A stretch of 64,000 bases of DNA from JAKFDI01 sp036676235 (GCA_036676235.1 JAKFDI010000033.1:83063-147062); one strand, 5' to 3'. Counted from the stretch's first letter, positions 35,888 through 45,350 are shown. Program-made: numbers and translations. Notes: a model not told the origin generated them from the letters alone.

Positions 35888-36545
35888 GTTCGAACGGCCC
35901 GCCCCGCTCCAGCGCACGTTGATAGGCCGGCCGCGCATGGATGCGCGCCAGAAAGTCCATCAGCTTCGGCCGGCTCGCGTCCAGCCCGCCGCGCGCGGTG
36001 GCCGCTTCCAGCGGAAAGCTCATCTGGATGTCGGCGGCGCTGAACTCGTCGCCCGCGAACCACGGCCCGCGCGCCAGTTCGCCTTCCATGAAGTCGAGGT
36101 TGCGTTCGAGGTTGGGCGTGATGAAGCTGCGCTTGACCTGGTTGGCCAGCGCCCGCGCGATCGGGCGGATGAGAAACGGCACCTGGGGGCTGGCGAAACG
36201 GTCGAAGATCAGCTTCATCAACAGCGGCGGCATGGCCGAGCCTTCGGCGAAATGCAGCCAGTAGGTGTAGCGCAGCTGCTCCGGCGTGCCGGCCGTGGGC
36301 CGCAGCCGTCCGTTGCCGTGGCGATCGACCAGGTACTCGAGGATGGCGCCCGATTCGGCCAGCGTCGCCTCGCCGTCCTGGATCACCGGCGACTTGCCGA
36401 GCGGGTGCACCTGCCGCAGCGCGGCCGGCGCGAGGCCGGTCTTCTCGCGCGCGTAGCGCTTGACTTCGTAGGGCAGACCCAGCTCTTCGAGCAGCCACAG
36501 CACGCGCTGCGAGCGGGAGTTGTTCAGGTGATGGACGACGATCAT
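35877..36545 (-). CDS. Glutathione S-transferase
   Basis: A 222-residue cytosolic GST. The N-terminal thioredoxin-like domain (1-80) has the catalytic-region NNSRSQRVLWLLEELG, the cis-proline in GKSPVI and the glutathione-binding ES in LAESGAILEYL. The all-helical C-terminal domain (about 90-215) carries the conserved SAADIQMSFPLE. The sequence resembles the fosfomycin-unrelated GstB/Ure2p-like bacterial branch; the substrate is unknown. No operon partner. Confidence 0.9.
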   Translation of the reverse strand: MIVVHHLNNSRSQRVLWLLEELGLPYEVKRYAREKTGLAPAALRQVHPLGKSPVIQDGEATLAESGAILEYLVDRHGNGRLRPTAGTPEQLRYTYWLHFAEGSAMPPLLMKLIFDRFASPQVPFLIRPIARALANQVKRSFITPNLERNLDFMEGELARGPWFAGDEFSAADIQMSFPLEAATARGGLDASRPKLMDFLARIHARPAYQRALERGGPFELMR

Positions 36546-36589
36546 CGGGCGCTCCGCGTGGTGGGTCGCGCGACTGTAGGGGAGCGTCG

Positions 36590-38023
36590 TCAGTTGCGCA
36601 TCAGCGCCTCGATCTCGTCCGCTGCTGCCGGCACGCCGCGGCTGATGAGTTCGCAGCCGTCGGCGGTGACCACCGCGTCGTCCTCGATACGGATGCCGAT
36701 ATGCCAGTACCTCTCCGGCACGCCTTCAGCGGGGCGCACATAGAGCCCCGGCTCGAGCGTCACCACCATGCCCGGCTGCAACACGCGCGCGGGCTTCTTC
36801 ACCACCTTGCCGCCCAGGCCGTCGGGCTGCTCGACCGGTTCTTCATCGAGCGCGGCGTATTCGCCCACGTCGTGCACGTCGCGGCCGAGCCAGTGGCCGG
36901 TGCCGTGCATGTAGAACTGGCGGTAAGCGGCGCTCTCGATCGCAGCGTCCAGGCTGCCGACCTTGGCCGCGGCTAGCAGGCCGGTGTCGAGCAGGCCCTG
37001 CGTCAGCACGCGCACCGCGGCGTGGTGCGCGTCGCGCTGTCGCGCGCCGGGGCGCGTGGCGGCGATGGCGGCGTCCTGCGCGGCGGCGACGATGTCGTAC
37101 AGCTCGCGCTGGGCCGGCGTGAAGCGGCCGTCGGCGGGGAAGGTGCGTGTGATGTCGCTCGCGTAGCCGTCGAGTTCGCAGCCGGCGTCGATCAGGCAGA
37201 GCTGGCCGCGCACGAGCGGCGCGTCGGCCGCGGCGTAGTGCAGCACGCAGGCGTTCGGGCCGGCGGCCACGATGCTCGGATAGGCCGGGCCCTGCGCGCC
37301 GTGTCGGCGGAATTCGTGCAGCAGCTCGGCCTCGATTTCGTATTCGCGCACCGCCGCCGCACCGGCACGAAAGCGATCGGCGCAGAAACGCATGGCGCGC
37401 GCATGGGCGCCGGCGGAGATGACGCCAGCGCGGCGCATCGTGGCGAGTTCGCCCGCGTCCTTGATGAGCCGCATTTCGCCCAGCAGCGGGCCGAGGTCGC
37501 GGTGCACATGCGGTGCCTCCACGCCCTGGCGCTCGCGAGCGCGCACCGCGTCGAGCCAGCCGGGCAGGTGCTGCGAAACGAGCGGGCCGTGCGCCGCGAA
37601 GGCCGTCCACACCGCCGTGCGGTTGCCCAGAAGCTGCGGTAGACGTTCGCCGAGTTCGGCCAGCGGAAAGGCCTCGTCCACGCCCAGCGCGGCGGGCGCG
37701 GCGTCCGGCCCGAGGCGATAGCCGTCCCAGATCTCGCGCTCCGGGTCCTTCGGCCGGCAGAACAGCGTGCTGCGGCCTTCGCTCGTGATCGCAAGCCACG
37801 CCTCGGGTTCGGCAAAGCCGCTCAGGTAGTGGAAGTGGCTGTCGAAGCGATAGGGATGGTCGGTGTCGCTGTTGCGCTGGCGCTCCGGCGCGGTGGGTAT
37901 GAGGGCGATGCCGCGGCCCTCGCGCGCCATCAGCGCGGCCAGGCGGGCGCGCCGGCGGCGGCAGGTTTCGATGGGTTCGGGGGTGGGCGCGTCGCCCGCA
38001 TCGTCACGAAGAACAGCGTTCAT
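36590..38023 (-). CDS. pepP: Xaa-Pro aminopeptidase (M24B)
   Basis: Removes N-terminal residues preceding proline. The 477-residue product has the N-terminal aminopeptidase-P domain (about 25-155) and a pita-bread catalytic domain. Its dimanganese ligands are visible: two D in LIDAGCELDGYASDITRTFP, H in MHGTGHWLG, E in TLEPGLYV and E in IRIEDDAVV. The ATG at 38023 gives a normal length; the frame remains open upstream through the next gene, but that stretch is not coding for this family. It lies 56 bases after the membrane-protein gene on the same strand. Confidence 0.94.
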   Translation of the reverse strand: MNAVLRDDAGDAPTPEPIETCRRRRARLAALMAREGRGIALIPTAPERQRNSDTDHPYRFDSHFHYLSGFAEPEAWLAITSEGRSTLFCRPKDPEREIWDGYRLGPDAAPAALGVDEAFPLAELGERLPQLLGNRTAVWTAFAAHGPLVSQHLPGWLDAVRARERQGVEAPHVHRDLGPLLGEMRLIKDAGELATMRRAGVISAGAHARAMRFCADRFRAGAAAVREYEIEAELLHEFRRHGAQGPAYPSIVAAGPNACVLHYAAADAPLVRGQLCLIDAGCELDGYASDITRTFPADGRFTPAQRELYDIVAAAQDAAIAATRPGARQRDAHHAAVRVLTQGLLDTGLLAAAKVGSLDAAIESAAYRQFYMHGTGHWLGRDVHDVGEYAALDEEPVEQPDGLGGKVVKKPARVLQPGMVVTLEPGLYVRPAEGVPERYWHIGIRIEDDAVVTADGCELISRGVPAAADEIEALMRN

Positions 38024-38079
38024 CGGGCGATTCTCCAACGGGGGCGGCAGCGCGCCCGGCCCCTCCGAAGTCGGAAGGG

Positions 38080-38886
38080 TTATCCCGCCGGCGCGTCCGG
38101 CTCGGGTTCGGGCTTCGGCGCGCGGGCCGACGACACCGCCGGCGGCACGGTGGGCGCGAGCGCGCCGCGGCGCAGTTGGCGCAGGGTGCGCCGCAGGTCG
38201 TCGTCGTCGGACTTCGGCGCCTGCGCCGCGGCAGCGGCTGCCGCACTGGCTTCCTGCGACGACATCTTCATCGCCCGCCGGTGGCGCAGGTGCTCCATGC
38301 GCAGGCGCACATGGTTGGCCACCGCCTCCAGGCTGTCCAGGCCGCGCGCTGCATCGGTCTTGGGCAGCGCGGCCACGCGCTTGTCGCTCATTCGCACCTT
38401 CAGCCGCGCGATCCGGTTGTTGAAGCCGTGGCGCAGCGTGAAGCCGCCGGCCTCGGTTTCTTCCACCGTGATGTCGCGAATGTTCTCCGCGTCGATCTGG
38501 TGCACCTTGCCGAAGAAGCCGCGCTGAAACCACAGCGCGCTGCCGCTCGCCGCCACGCGCTCCCAGCGCTGCACATCGAGCACCAGCGCGCCGACGAAGA
38601 GCGGCACCGCCACCAGCGCCGCCCACACGCTGTCGAGCACCAGGCCGGCCCAAGCTGCGAAGCCGGCCGCAGCGGCCAGGCCGATGACCTGCAGCATCGC
38701 CGCATCGGCCGTGTGATAGACGCGCCGCTCGTAGCTGAAGGCCTCGGGCTCGCCGATCGCCAGCGGCGACCAGGCCCACAGCACCGCCTTGACCATGCGC
38801 GAGGTGAGCGCATGCGCGGCCACGGCCAGGGCCAGGACAAAGGGCAACGCCAGGATGAGGCTGAGGATCTTCACGCCCGGCACCAT
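38080..38886 (-). CDS. Membrane protein of unknown function
   Basis: A 268-residue protein. Hydrophobic segments lie at about 5-28 and as a helical pair at about 65-105; the following region (about 110-175: ALWFQRGFFGKVHQIDAENIRDITVEE) has alternating strands reminiscent of a bacterial PH domain that reads membrane-adjacent signals. The C-terminal 60 residues are Ala/Pro/acidic low complexity and likely disordered. I do not recognise the family. It precedes pepP on the same strand and could be co-transcribed with it. Confidence 0.7.
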   Translation of the reverse strand: MVPGVKILSLILALPFVLALAVAAHALTSRMVKAVLWAWSPLAIGEPEAFSYERRVYHTADAAMLQVIGLAAAAGFAAWAGLVLDSVWAALVAVPLFVGALVLDVQRWERVAASGSALWFQRGFFGKVHQIDAENIRDITVEETEAGGFTLRHGFNNRIARLKVRMSDKRVAALPKTDAARGLDSLEAVANHVRLRMEHLRHRRAMKMSSQEASAAAAAAAQAPKSDDDDLRRTLRQLRRGALAPTVPPAVSSARAPKPEPEPDAPAG

Positions 38887-39092
38887 AAGCGCGCCCGCGG
38901 CGGCGACAAAAGCCCTTGCCGCACGGCCAGCGCTGCGCCGTGTACCAGCGGCGCGGCGCGAGCGCCGAACGGTCGGCGCGCTGTGGCGAAGATGCTGCGC
39001 GGCCTGGGCCGCACCGCAGGCACGTGCGTTGCCGATCTTCGGTTGAGCCTGGGCCGCCCGGCCCGGGCGGTACTCATCAACAGGAGATCCGC

Positions 39093-39725
39093 ATGAACGC
39101 CAACCGATCCAATCCGAAGGACGGGGTAAAGGTGCCCGCCTCCACGCGCACCGCGGCCAGCCAGAAGATCGACCGTGAGATTGCCATCGGCGACCGGCCG
39201 CTGGCTCGCGGCGATGCCCGCTCGCCCGACGTGCCTGCGCGCGAAACCCAGTCGGCGGTCGGCGAGCACCCGGTCAGCACCACCGTGGGCGCCGTGTTTG
39301 GTGCCGCCGCCGCGGGAGCCGCGGTGGGCGGCTTCGTCGGACCCGTCGGCGCCACCATCGGCGCGGTGGCCGGTGCGGTGGCCGGCGGCGCGGCCGGAAA
39401 CCGCGCGGCCGACGCGATCGATCCGATGGTGGAAGACGCCTACTGGCGCAGCGCCTGGCGCGAGCGCGCCTACATCGCCGACGGGTATACCTACGAGGAC
39501 GACTACGCACCGGCCTACCGCTACGGCGTCGATGCCTACAGCCGCTTCCCCGAGCGCAACTACGACGACATCGAGACCGATCTGTCCTTGGGCTGGAAGG
39601 AAGCGCGCGGCAACTCGCGCATCGAGTGGGACAACGCTCGCCATGCCACGCGCGATGCGTGGCAGCGGGTGAAGGATTCGCCCGAGCGCGCCGCGCCCGG
39701 CGACGCCGACCACGACGGCCGGTAG
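39093..39725 (+). CDS. Glycine-zipper protein of unknown function
   Basis: A 210-residue protein without a signal peptide. The middle (about 75-110) is a glycine/alanine zipper (GAVFGAAAAGAAVGGFVGP and GATIGAVAGAVAGGAAGN) able to insert into or across a membrane. The C-terminal half has a Tyr/Arg/Asp-rich block (DAYWRSAWRERAYIADGYTY, then DDYAPAYRYGVDAY) and a WxxARGNSRIEW motif; I recall similar proteins in Burkholderiales but no known function. RBS CAGGAGA sits 6 bases before the ATG. Confidence 0.75.
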   Translation: MNANRSNPKDGVKVPASTRTAASQKIDREIAIGDRPLARGDARSPDVPARETQSAVGEHPVSTTVGAVFGAAAAGAAVGGFVGPVGATIGAVAGAVAGGAAGNRAADAIDPMVEDAYWRSAWRERAYIADGYTYEDDYAPAYRYGVDAYSRFPERNYDDIETDLSLGWKEARGNSRIEWDNARHATRDAWQRVKDSPERAAPGDADHDGR

Positions 39726-39738
39726 CTGGGCCGCGCCC

Positions 39739-41889
39739 TCAGCCCGGCGGCGGGGCGGGCGCGAAATCGTCGACCTGGATCACCCGGTCGGCGGCCTGCA
39801 GGTAGGCAAGGGCGGCCGCCGGGTCGCGCGCGCCGCGCGCCGCTTCTTCGAGCGAGCGCGTGCGGCGCACGGCCTTGTTCAACTCCGGCAAGTCGCCGCC
39901 CACGGCGCCGGCCAGTTCCAGCGCGTGCATCAGGTCGAGCAGGCCGCCGCTCGCAGGGCGCGAGACATCCGGGCACAGCCGCGCGATCAAGGCCGGATCG
40001 GTGCGCAGCGAATCGGCAAAGGCGACAAGGTCGCGGTCGCGCAGCGGCGCGAGGTGGCCGGTGCCGCGCAGCAGCAGCGGGGCCAGTGCGCGCAGCACGC
40101 TCGAAGGCAGATTCGCGTAGAGCTCGTGCAGGGTGGCGCCGGCCTGGTCGAGCTGCACGCGAATGGCGGCGCGCGCGAACGGCAGCATCTTGGGGTCGCC
40201 CTCGACTTCGTAGCGCCACACGCAGGCCGCCGCCAGATACAGGTTGGACAGCACGTCGCCCAGGCGCGCCGACAGCAACTCCATGCGCTTGAGCTTGCCG
40301 CCGAGCAGCCCCATCGCGAGATCCGCACTCAGCGCGTACTTGGCCGAAAGCGTGGCAATGAGCTTCGCCTCTTTCTGCAGATCAGCCGGCGGCGTGCCGC
40401 GCACCGGCGCGCCGGCCAGGCTCGCCCACAGGTTGCGCAGCACGTGGCCGGCATGACCGAGCAGGGCGCGCCCGAGGCCTTCGGCATCCTTCTTCTCGAC
40501 CGCCGCCATCTCGTCCAGCACATGCGGATGGCAGCGGATGGCGCCTTGCCCGAAGATGATGAGCGCGCGCGTCAGCAGGTTCGCGCCTTCCACCGTGATG
40601 GCGATCGGCGCCTGCCGGTAGGCCACGCCCAGCAGGTTGCTCGGGCCGCTGATGATTCCCTTGCCGCCGAGGATGTCCATGCCGTCGTTGACCGCGCGCC
40701 GCCCCGCTTCGGTGAGCTGCACCTTGAGGATGGCGCTGGCGACGCTCGGGCGCTCGCCGGCATCGAGCGCGGCGGCGGTGTAGCGGCGTGCCGCGTCGGT
40801 GGCGTAGAGGTTGGCGGCCATCGTCGCGATGAGCCCGGCAATCGCGTGGAACTTGCTGATCTGCAGCCCGAACTGCTCGCGGATCTGGCCGTAGCCGTTG
40901 ACGACAAAGAGCGTGGTCTGCTGCATCGCCGCACCCAGCGCCGGCAGCGAGATGGCGCGGCCCGCGGCCAGGCTCTCCATCAGCATGCGCCAGCCCTGGC
41001 CGACCTGCGCCTCGCCGCCAATGATCCAGTCCATCGGCACGAACACATCTTCGCCGCGCACCGGGCCGTTCATGAAGGCCGAATCCATCGGGCGGTGGCG
41101 ACGGCCGATGTCCATGCCCGGCGTCGGCACGGGGATCAGCGCGCAGGTGATGCCCAGCAGTTGCTCGCCTTTGGGGCGGCTCTCGTCGACGGCCTGGAAG
41201 GCGAGACCCACCACGGTGGCGACGGGTGCGAGCGTGATGTAGCGCTTGTCGAACTGCACCAGAAAGCCGCGCACCGGGCGGCCGTCGACGAGGCGCTCGG
41301 TGAGCACGCCGCGGTCGGGGATGGCCGCGGCGTCCGAGCCGGCATAGGGCGAGGTGAGGCCGAAGCACGGCAGCTCGCGCCCGTCGGCCAGGCGCGGCAG
41401 GTAGTGCTGCTTCTGTGCGTCGGTGCCGTAGTGCAGCAGCAGCTCGGCCGGGCCGAGCGAGTTCGGCACCATCACCGTCACGGCCGTGGCCACGTTGACG
41501 GTGGCGATGCGCGTGACCACCGCCGCGTGCGCGAAATGGCCGAAGCCGAGGCCGCCGTGCTCTTTCGGAATGATCATTCCGAAGAACTTGTGCTGGCGCA
41601 GGTATTGCCACACCTGCGGCGGCAGGTCGCGCGCTTCGTCGATGGCGAAGTCGTCGAGCATGCCGGTGAGCGTGGTGACCTCTTGGTCGAGGAAGGCCTG
41701 CTCTTCGGCCGTCAGGCGGTTGGGGCCGGTGTCGCGCAGCGCGTCGAAGTCGGGCGCGCCCGCGAACAACTGACCTTCGAAGCCCACGGTGCCGGCTTCG
41801 AGCGCCGCGCGTTCGGTCTCGCCCATCGGCGGCAAGGCCTTGGCAAAGGGGCCGAGCGCGGCGCGGCCGATGAATCGGTGGATGCTCAT
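39739..41889 (-). CDS. Acyl-CoA dehydrogenase (FadE-like)
   Basis: A 716-residue flavoprotein catalysing the first, alpha-beta dehydrogenation step of fatty-acid beta-oxidation. The N-terminal, middle and C-terminal acyl-CoA dehydrogenase domains (about 60-450) carry CFGLTSPYAGSDAA and the probable catalytic glutamate in ITVEGANLLTRALIIFGQG. The additional 250 C-terminal residues (DUF1974) are the mark of the FadE branch. It is about 100 residues shorter than E. coli FadE and lacks its N-terminal membrane segments, so it should be soluble. Confidence 0.92.
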   Translation of the reverse strand: MSIHRFIGRAALGPFAKALPPMGETERAALEAGTVGFEGQLFAGAPDFDALRDTGPNRLTAEEQAFLDQEVTTLTGMLDDFAIDEARDLPPQVWQYLRQHKFFGMIIPKEHGGLGFGHFAHAAVVTRIATVNVATAVTVMVPNSLGPAELLLHYGTDAQKQHYLPRLADGRELPCFGLTSPYAGSDAAAIPDRGVLTERLVDGRPVRGFLVQFDKRYITLAPVATVVGLAFQAVDESRPKGEQLLGITCALIPVPTPGMDIGRRHRPMDSAFMNGPVRGEDVFVPMDWIIGGEAQVGQGWRMLMESLAAGRAISLPALGAAMQQTTLFVVNGYGQIREQFGLQISKFHAIAGLIATMAANLYATDAARRYTAAALDAGERPSVASAILKVQLTEAGRRAVNDGMDILGGKGIISGPSNLLGVAYRQAPIAITVEGANLLTRALIIFGQGAIRCHPHVLDEMAAVEKKDAEGLGRALLGHAGHVLRNLWASLAGAPVRGTPPADLQKEAKLIATLSAKYALSADLAMGLLGGKLKRMELLSARLGDVLSNLYLAAACVWRYEVEGDPKMLPFARAAIRVQLDQAGATLHELYANLPSSVLRALAPLLLRGTGHLAPLRDRDLVAFADSLRTDPALIARLCPDVSRPASGGLLDLMHALELAGAVGGDLPELNKAVRRTRSLEEAARGARDPAAALAYLQAADRVIQVDDFAPAPPPG

Positions 41890-41932
41890 GCCGCCGACCC
41901 TAGCAAGCCGGCTGCCCGTCGGCCTTGCGCGC

Positions 41933-42175
41933 TCAACCTTTGAAGGGGTTTGTCGTCGCGAACCACAGGCCGATGCCTGTCGCGATGATGAACGCGCCGT
42001 CGGTCACGCCGGCCAGCAGGAACATCTTGGTCTGCAGCTTGTCCATCAGCTCGGGCTGGCGCGCCGCGCCTTCGAGAAACTTGCTGCCCATGATGCCGAT
42101 GCCGATGCACGAGCCGATGGCGCCCATGCCGATGAGGTGGCCCACTGCGAGGGGAAGAAGGTCGATGCCGTTCAT
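41933..42175 (-). CDS. Orphan F-type ATP synthase c-subunit paralogue
   Basis: An 80-residue proteolipid of two membrane helices joined by the conserved polar loop (GAARQPELMDKLQTK). The first helix has the GxGxGxG-like packing stretch AIGSCIGIGIMG; the second has the ion-binding carboxylate, D59 in LAGVTDGAFIIATG. These features are those of AtpE. No other ATP synthase subunit is in the window; the neighbours are an acyl-CoA dehydrogenase and an M48 peptidase. The VTDGAF region differs from the LIDAAF usual in the order's canonical AtpE (from memory), so this looks like a second, diverged copy. Confidence 0.85.
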   Translation of the reverse strand: MNGIDLLPLAVGHLIGMGAIGSCIGIGIMGSKFLEGAARQPELMDKLQTKMFLLAGVTDGAFIIATGIGLWFATTNPFKG

Positions 42176-42265
42176 GGTGTGGCTCCGTTCGCTTCGAGGA
42201 GGAAGTTCCTCGCGGCGTGGGCGCATCGTCTCGCGGTCATCGAGGCAGGTCGATGACCTCGCAGG

Positions 42266-43333
42266 TCATGGCCGGGCGGCGTTCTCGAAGAAGCGGATGC
42301 GCTCGGCGTCGGCCGGATGCGAGGAGATGGCGATGCCGAGCGGCGAATCGGAGGACTTGTCGTTTCCGTCGCTCTCGGACGGCTCGTCTTCGCGCCACTC
42401 GCCGATGCGCTCGAAGAAGGTCACCATCACCCGCGGCGAGATGCCGGCCGCCTTCAGCACGCGTACCGCTTCGCGGTCGGATTCGCGCTCGGCATCGCGC
42501 GAGTAGCCGGCCTGGCCGAGCAGCGCCGGCACGCCGGCCAGCAGCGAGCTGAAGTCGCCCACCACCACGCTGGCGAGGGCGCCGAGCGCCGTCACCTGCG
42601 CCAGCATGCGCATGCCGTGGCGGTGCTGCACGTGCCCGAGTTCATGGGCGAGCACGCCGGTGATCACCTGCTCGTCGCCGTCGACCAGCTGCACCAGTTC
42701 GTCGGTCAGGATGATGCTGCCGCCCGGCAGGGCAAAGGCGTTGGGGCCGATGTCGCTGGAGCGGAACAACAGCTGATAGGCCGGCGCCTCGCCGGGCGGC
42801 AGCGTGGCGACTGCACGCTCGAAGGCGCCGCGCAGGCGCTGCTGTTGCTCGGTGGGCAGCTTGCTCGGCTTCATCAGGTGGTCGTCGATGGACGCCAGCG
42901 CCTGCTCGCCGATGGCCGCATCCACGCTGCGCGGCATCAGGGCGACGACCCCACGCGAGGCGGTGGGCACGCCCCATTCGTAGATCGCCACCAGCACGCC
43001 CACGATGAGCACGAGGCTGACCAGCACGCCGCGCCAGCTTTGCTGCGCCGTCACCACGGCCGATTCATGGTGGCCGCCCGCACGCATCCAGCGGTCCCAG
43101 GCCAAGGCGTCGGCGCAGTGCAGCGAGGCGCCGTCGGCCAGATGCGCGACGCGCGTGCCGTGGCGCGTGCGCTCGGGCCACTGCACCGTGCCGACCGGTT
43201 CGCGGCGCGACACGCCCTCGCCGTCGATCAACAAGAGGTCGCCCATCAGGCGCAGCGTCACCGCCGTCGCGCGTGCGCTGCGGCCGTCGAAGTAGTCAAC
43301 CGCCAGCGTGGACGGCGGGGGCGCCGGCTGCAT
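42266..43333 (-). CDS. Membrane M48-family zinc metalloprotease
   Basis: A 355-residue protein with one membrane helix (about 103-120) and a C-terminal Ste24/BepA-type peptidase domain. The zinc site HELGH is at 230-234 and the third ligand lies in RDAERESDREAVRVL. The N-terminal 95 residues form a small cytoplasmic domain. Such proteins degrade misfolded envelope proteins. The start codon directly follows the stop of the YjgN-family gene, so the two are coupled; this pairing recurs in proteobacteria. Confidence 0.9.
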   Translation of the reverse strand: MQPAPPPSTLAVDYFDGRSARATAVTLRLMGDLLLIDGEGVSRREPVGTVQWPERTRHGTRVAHLADGASLHCADALAWDRWMRAGGHHESAVVTAQQSWRGVLVSLVLIVGVLVAIYEWGVPTASRGVVALMPRSVDAAIGEQALASIDDHLMKPSKLPTEQQQRLRGAFERAVATLPPGEAPAYQLLFRSSDIGPNAFALPGGSIILTDELVQLVDGDEQVITGVLAHELGHVQHRHGMRMLAQVTALGALASVVVGDFSSLLAGVPALLGQAGYSRDAERESDREAVRVLKAAGISPRVMVTFFERIGEWREDEPSESDGNDKSSDSPLGIAISSHPADAERIRFFENAARP

Positions 43334-44596
43334 CTAGAGGCCGATATCGAAATCGAGCAGGTCGCCGGCGGCATCTCCGGCGGCATCGCCTTCGGCGGGG
43401 CGAGCCCGGTCGAACAGCGTGTCCGGATCGGTGCGTGTTTCGACCGACACGGCCTCCAGGCGCATGCGCGCCACCGCCACGGCGGCGAAGGGCCAGTACA
43501 GGCCGAGCGTGAAGACCATCAGCAACCAGTTCTTGAACGTGAGGCCGAGCAGCGGGCGGAACTTCAGGTCGCTGCGAAAGCGCAGCGTGCGGTTGCCGGT
43601 GCTGCCCCACAGCAGGTTCTGCATGCGCGACATCAGGTAGGGGCGGGGCAGCATCTGCACCAGCAGCAGCCCGAGCACGGCCACGACGATGGCAGTCAGC
43701 GCGGCGATCATCGTGCCGGCGCCGGCTTCGCCGCCGTCCTTGAAGAGGAAGGCGGCCGTGCCGAACAGCATGGCGCCGATGAAGGCCAAGCCGGCGAACA
43801 CGATGCCGCCGAGCATCGACACCCCGATGGTCTTGAGGAAGACGCCGTAGACGGCGCCAGTGCCGGCGCGCAGCTCGGTCTGCCACTGGGCGAGCGCATA
43901 GTGGTCGTGCTGGTACTTCTTGATGCGCCACACCAGCCACGGCACGATGCCCAGGATGGCGAGCGGCACCAGGAACATGAAGCCGACGAACGAGCCGGCC
44001 GGCTTCTCTCCCGAGGCGGGCGCCAGCATCGCGAGCAATGCGATCAGCACAGCCGGCACCAGCAGCGGCAGCAGCGCCGCATAGGCCCCGCCCACCGTGC
44101 CCTTGAAGCGAAAGCGCAGCCCGCGCCAGCTGGTGTTCGCGAGCCGGAACTGCAGGGCCGACTTGAACAGTGCCGGCCACAGCGCCGCAATGATCACGAA
44201 GGCAATCATTCCCGCCACCGGCGACAGATGGCTCGCCACGGCGTAGACCAACGCCATCGCGCCCACGAGCAGGTAGCCGCGCAGCATCTTCTTCGGGTCG
44301 CCGTGGAAGTCGAGCGGGTGCTTGCCCACCAGCGTGTTGCCGTGGAAGTAGCGCAGCCGGCGCACCTTGGCCCACGGGTAGTAGATGCCGAGAGTCACCA
44401 GCGTGAGCAGCAGGTTGACGATCCAGATGCGGAAGTACTCGCTGCCCGAGCCGGTGAAGCGGATCGGCAGGCGGTGCGTCGTCGCGGTTTCGCTGGGCGT
44501 CAGCGCCAGCGGGTGGGTGGGCACGGCATCGAATGCAGCGCCGAACGACGGCTCGCGCGGCAGAGCCGCCTCGCCGGGCGTGGCTGGACTGGTCAT
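43334..44596 (-). CDS. YjgN-family (DUF898) multipass membrane protein
   Basis: A 420-residue inner-membrane protein with about eight hydrophobic helices. It has the DUF898 signature repeated in both halves: FRIWIVNLLLTLVTLGIYYP near residue 60 and NWLLMVFTLGLYWPFAAVAV near 360, each with the WAKVRRLRY-type follow-on in the first copy. Function is unknown. It is translationally adjacent to an M48 protease gene, suggesting that the two work together in membrane-protein turnover or quality control. Confidence 0.9.
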   Translation of the reverse strand: MTSPATPGEAALPREPSFGAAFDAVPTHPLALTPSETATTHRLPIRFTGSGSEYFRIWIVNLLLTLVTLGIYYPWAKVRRLRYFHGNTLVGKHPLDFHGDPKKMLRGYLLVGAMALVYAVASHLSPVAGMIAFVIIAALWPALFKSALQFRLANTSWRGLRFRFKGTVGGAYAALLPLLVPAVLIALLAMLAPASGEKPAGSFVGFMFLVPLAILGIVPWLVWRIKKYQHDHYALAQWQTELRAGTGAVYGVFLKTIGVSMLGGIVFAGLAFIGAMLFGTAAFLFKDGGEAGAGTMIAALTAIVVAVLGLLLVQMLPRPYLMSRMQNLLWGSTGNRTLRFRSDLKFRPLLGLTFKNWLLMVFTLGLYWPFAAVAVARMRLEAVSVETRTDPDTLFDRARPAEGDAAGDAAGDLLDFDIGL

Positions 44597-44716
44597 TGGA
44601 ATCTCCCTCGTGTTTCGCCCGACGGGCGTTTCTTGGTCGTCAAAACTCTACCCATTCGACCCCTCGCGTGAAAGGGGCGTCGATAGAATCCGGCGACCCG
44701 AAATGCCGCACAAATC

Positions 44717-45331
44717 ATGAAACTCCTCGCATCGCTGACCAGCCCCTACGTGCGCAAGGTGCGCGTCGTGATGGCCGAGAAGAAGCTCGATTACCAGCTC
44801 GAGATCGAGGACGTGTGGGGCAGCGACCGCATCCTCACCTCCAATCCGCTGGGCAAGGTGCCCTGCCTCGTGATGGAGGGCGGCGAGGCGGTGTTCGATT
44901 CGCGGGTCATCGTCGAGTACCTGGACACCTTGTCGCCCGTCGGACGGCTCATTCCCGAACGCGGGCGCGAACGCGCCGAAGTGCGCACCTGGGAGGCGCT
45001 CGGCGACGGCGTGTGCGACGCCCTGCTCACCGTGCGCATGGAGCAGACCTGGGACAAGCGCGCCGAGGGCGAGCGCAGCGCTGCCTGGATCGAGCGGCAC
45101 CTGACGAAGGTGACGGCGTCGCTTGCCGCCATGAGCCGCGGCCTCGGCGACAAGCCGTGGTGCGCCGGCATTCACTTCTCGCTCGCCGACGTGGCGGTGG
45201 GCTGCGCGCTCGGCTACCTCGACTTCCGCTTTGCGCACATCGACTGGCGTGCGGACCATGCCAACCTGGCGCGGCTGTACACGAAGATTTCGCAGCGCCA
45301 GAGCTTCGTCGATACGGCGCCTCCCGCCTGA
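44717..45331 (+). CDS. Glutathione S-transferase (YibF-like)
   Basis: A 204-residue GST. The N-terminal thioredoxin-like domain begins MKLLASLTSPYVRKVRVVM, with cis-proline in GKVPCLV and glutathione contact DS in VFDSRVIVEYLD; the C-terminal helical domain has FSLADVAVGCALGYLDFR. The start S-P-Y-V-R-K pattern is that of the YibF branch of unknown substrate. A single-gene unit ending at the palindromic terminator 45351-45374. Confidence 0.9.
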   Translation: MKLLASLTSPYVRKVRVVMAEKKLDYQLEIEDVWGSDRILTSNPLGKVPCLVMEGGEAVFDSRVIVEYLDTLSPVGRLIPERGRERAEVRTWEALGDGVCDALLTVRMEQTWDKRAEGERSAAWIERHLTKVTASLAAMSRGLGDKPWCAGIHFSLADVAVGCALGYLDFRFAHIDWRADHANLARLYTKISQRQSFVDTAPPA

Positions 45332-45350
45332 TCCCGCCACCCCAATGAAA

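Noticed and set aside
38024..38779. N-terminal extension of PepP in the same frame
   Set aside because: The frame stays open because of GC bias but overlaps the membrane-protein gene and lacks aminopeptidase-P sequence; the ATG at 38023 gives a normal family length.
41933..42175. Possibility that this is part of the main ATP synthase operon
   Set aside because: No other atp gene is upstream or downstream within tens of kilobases in this window.
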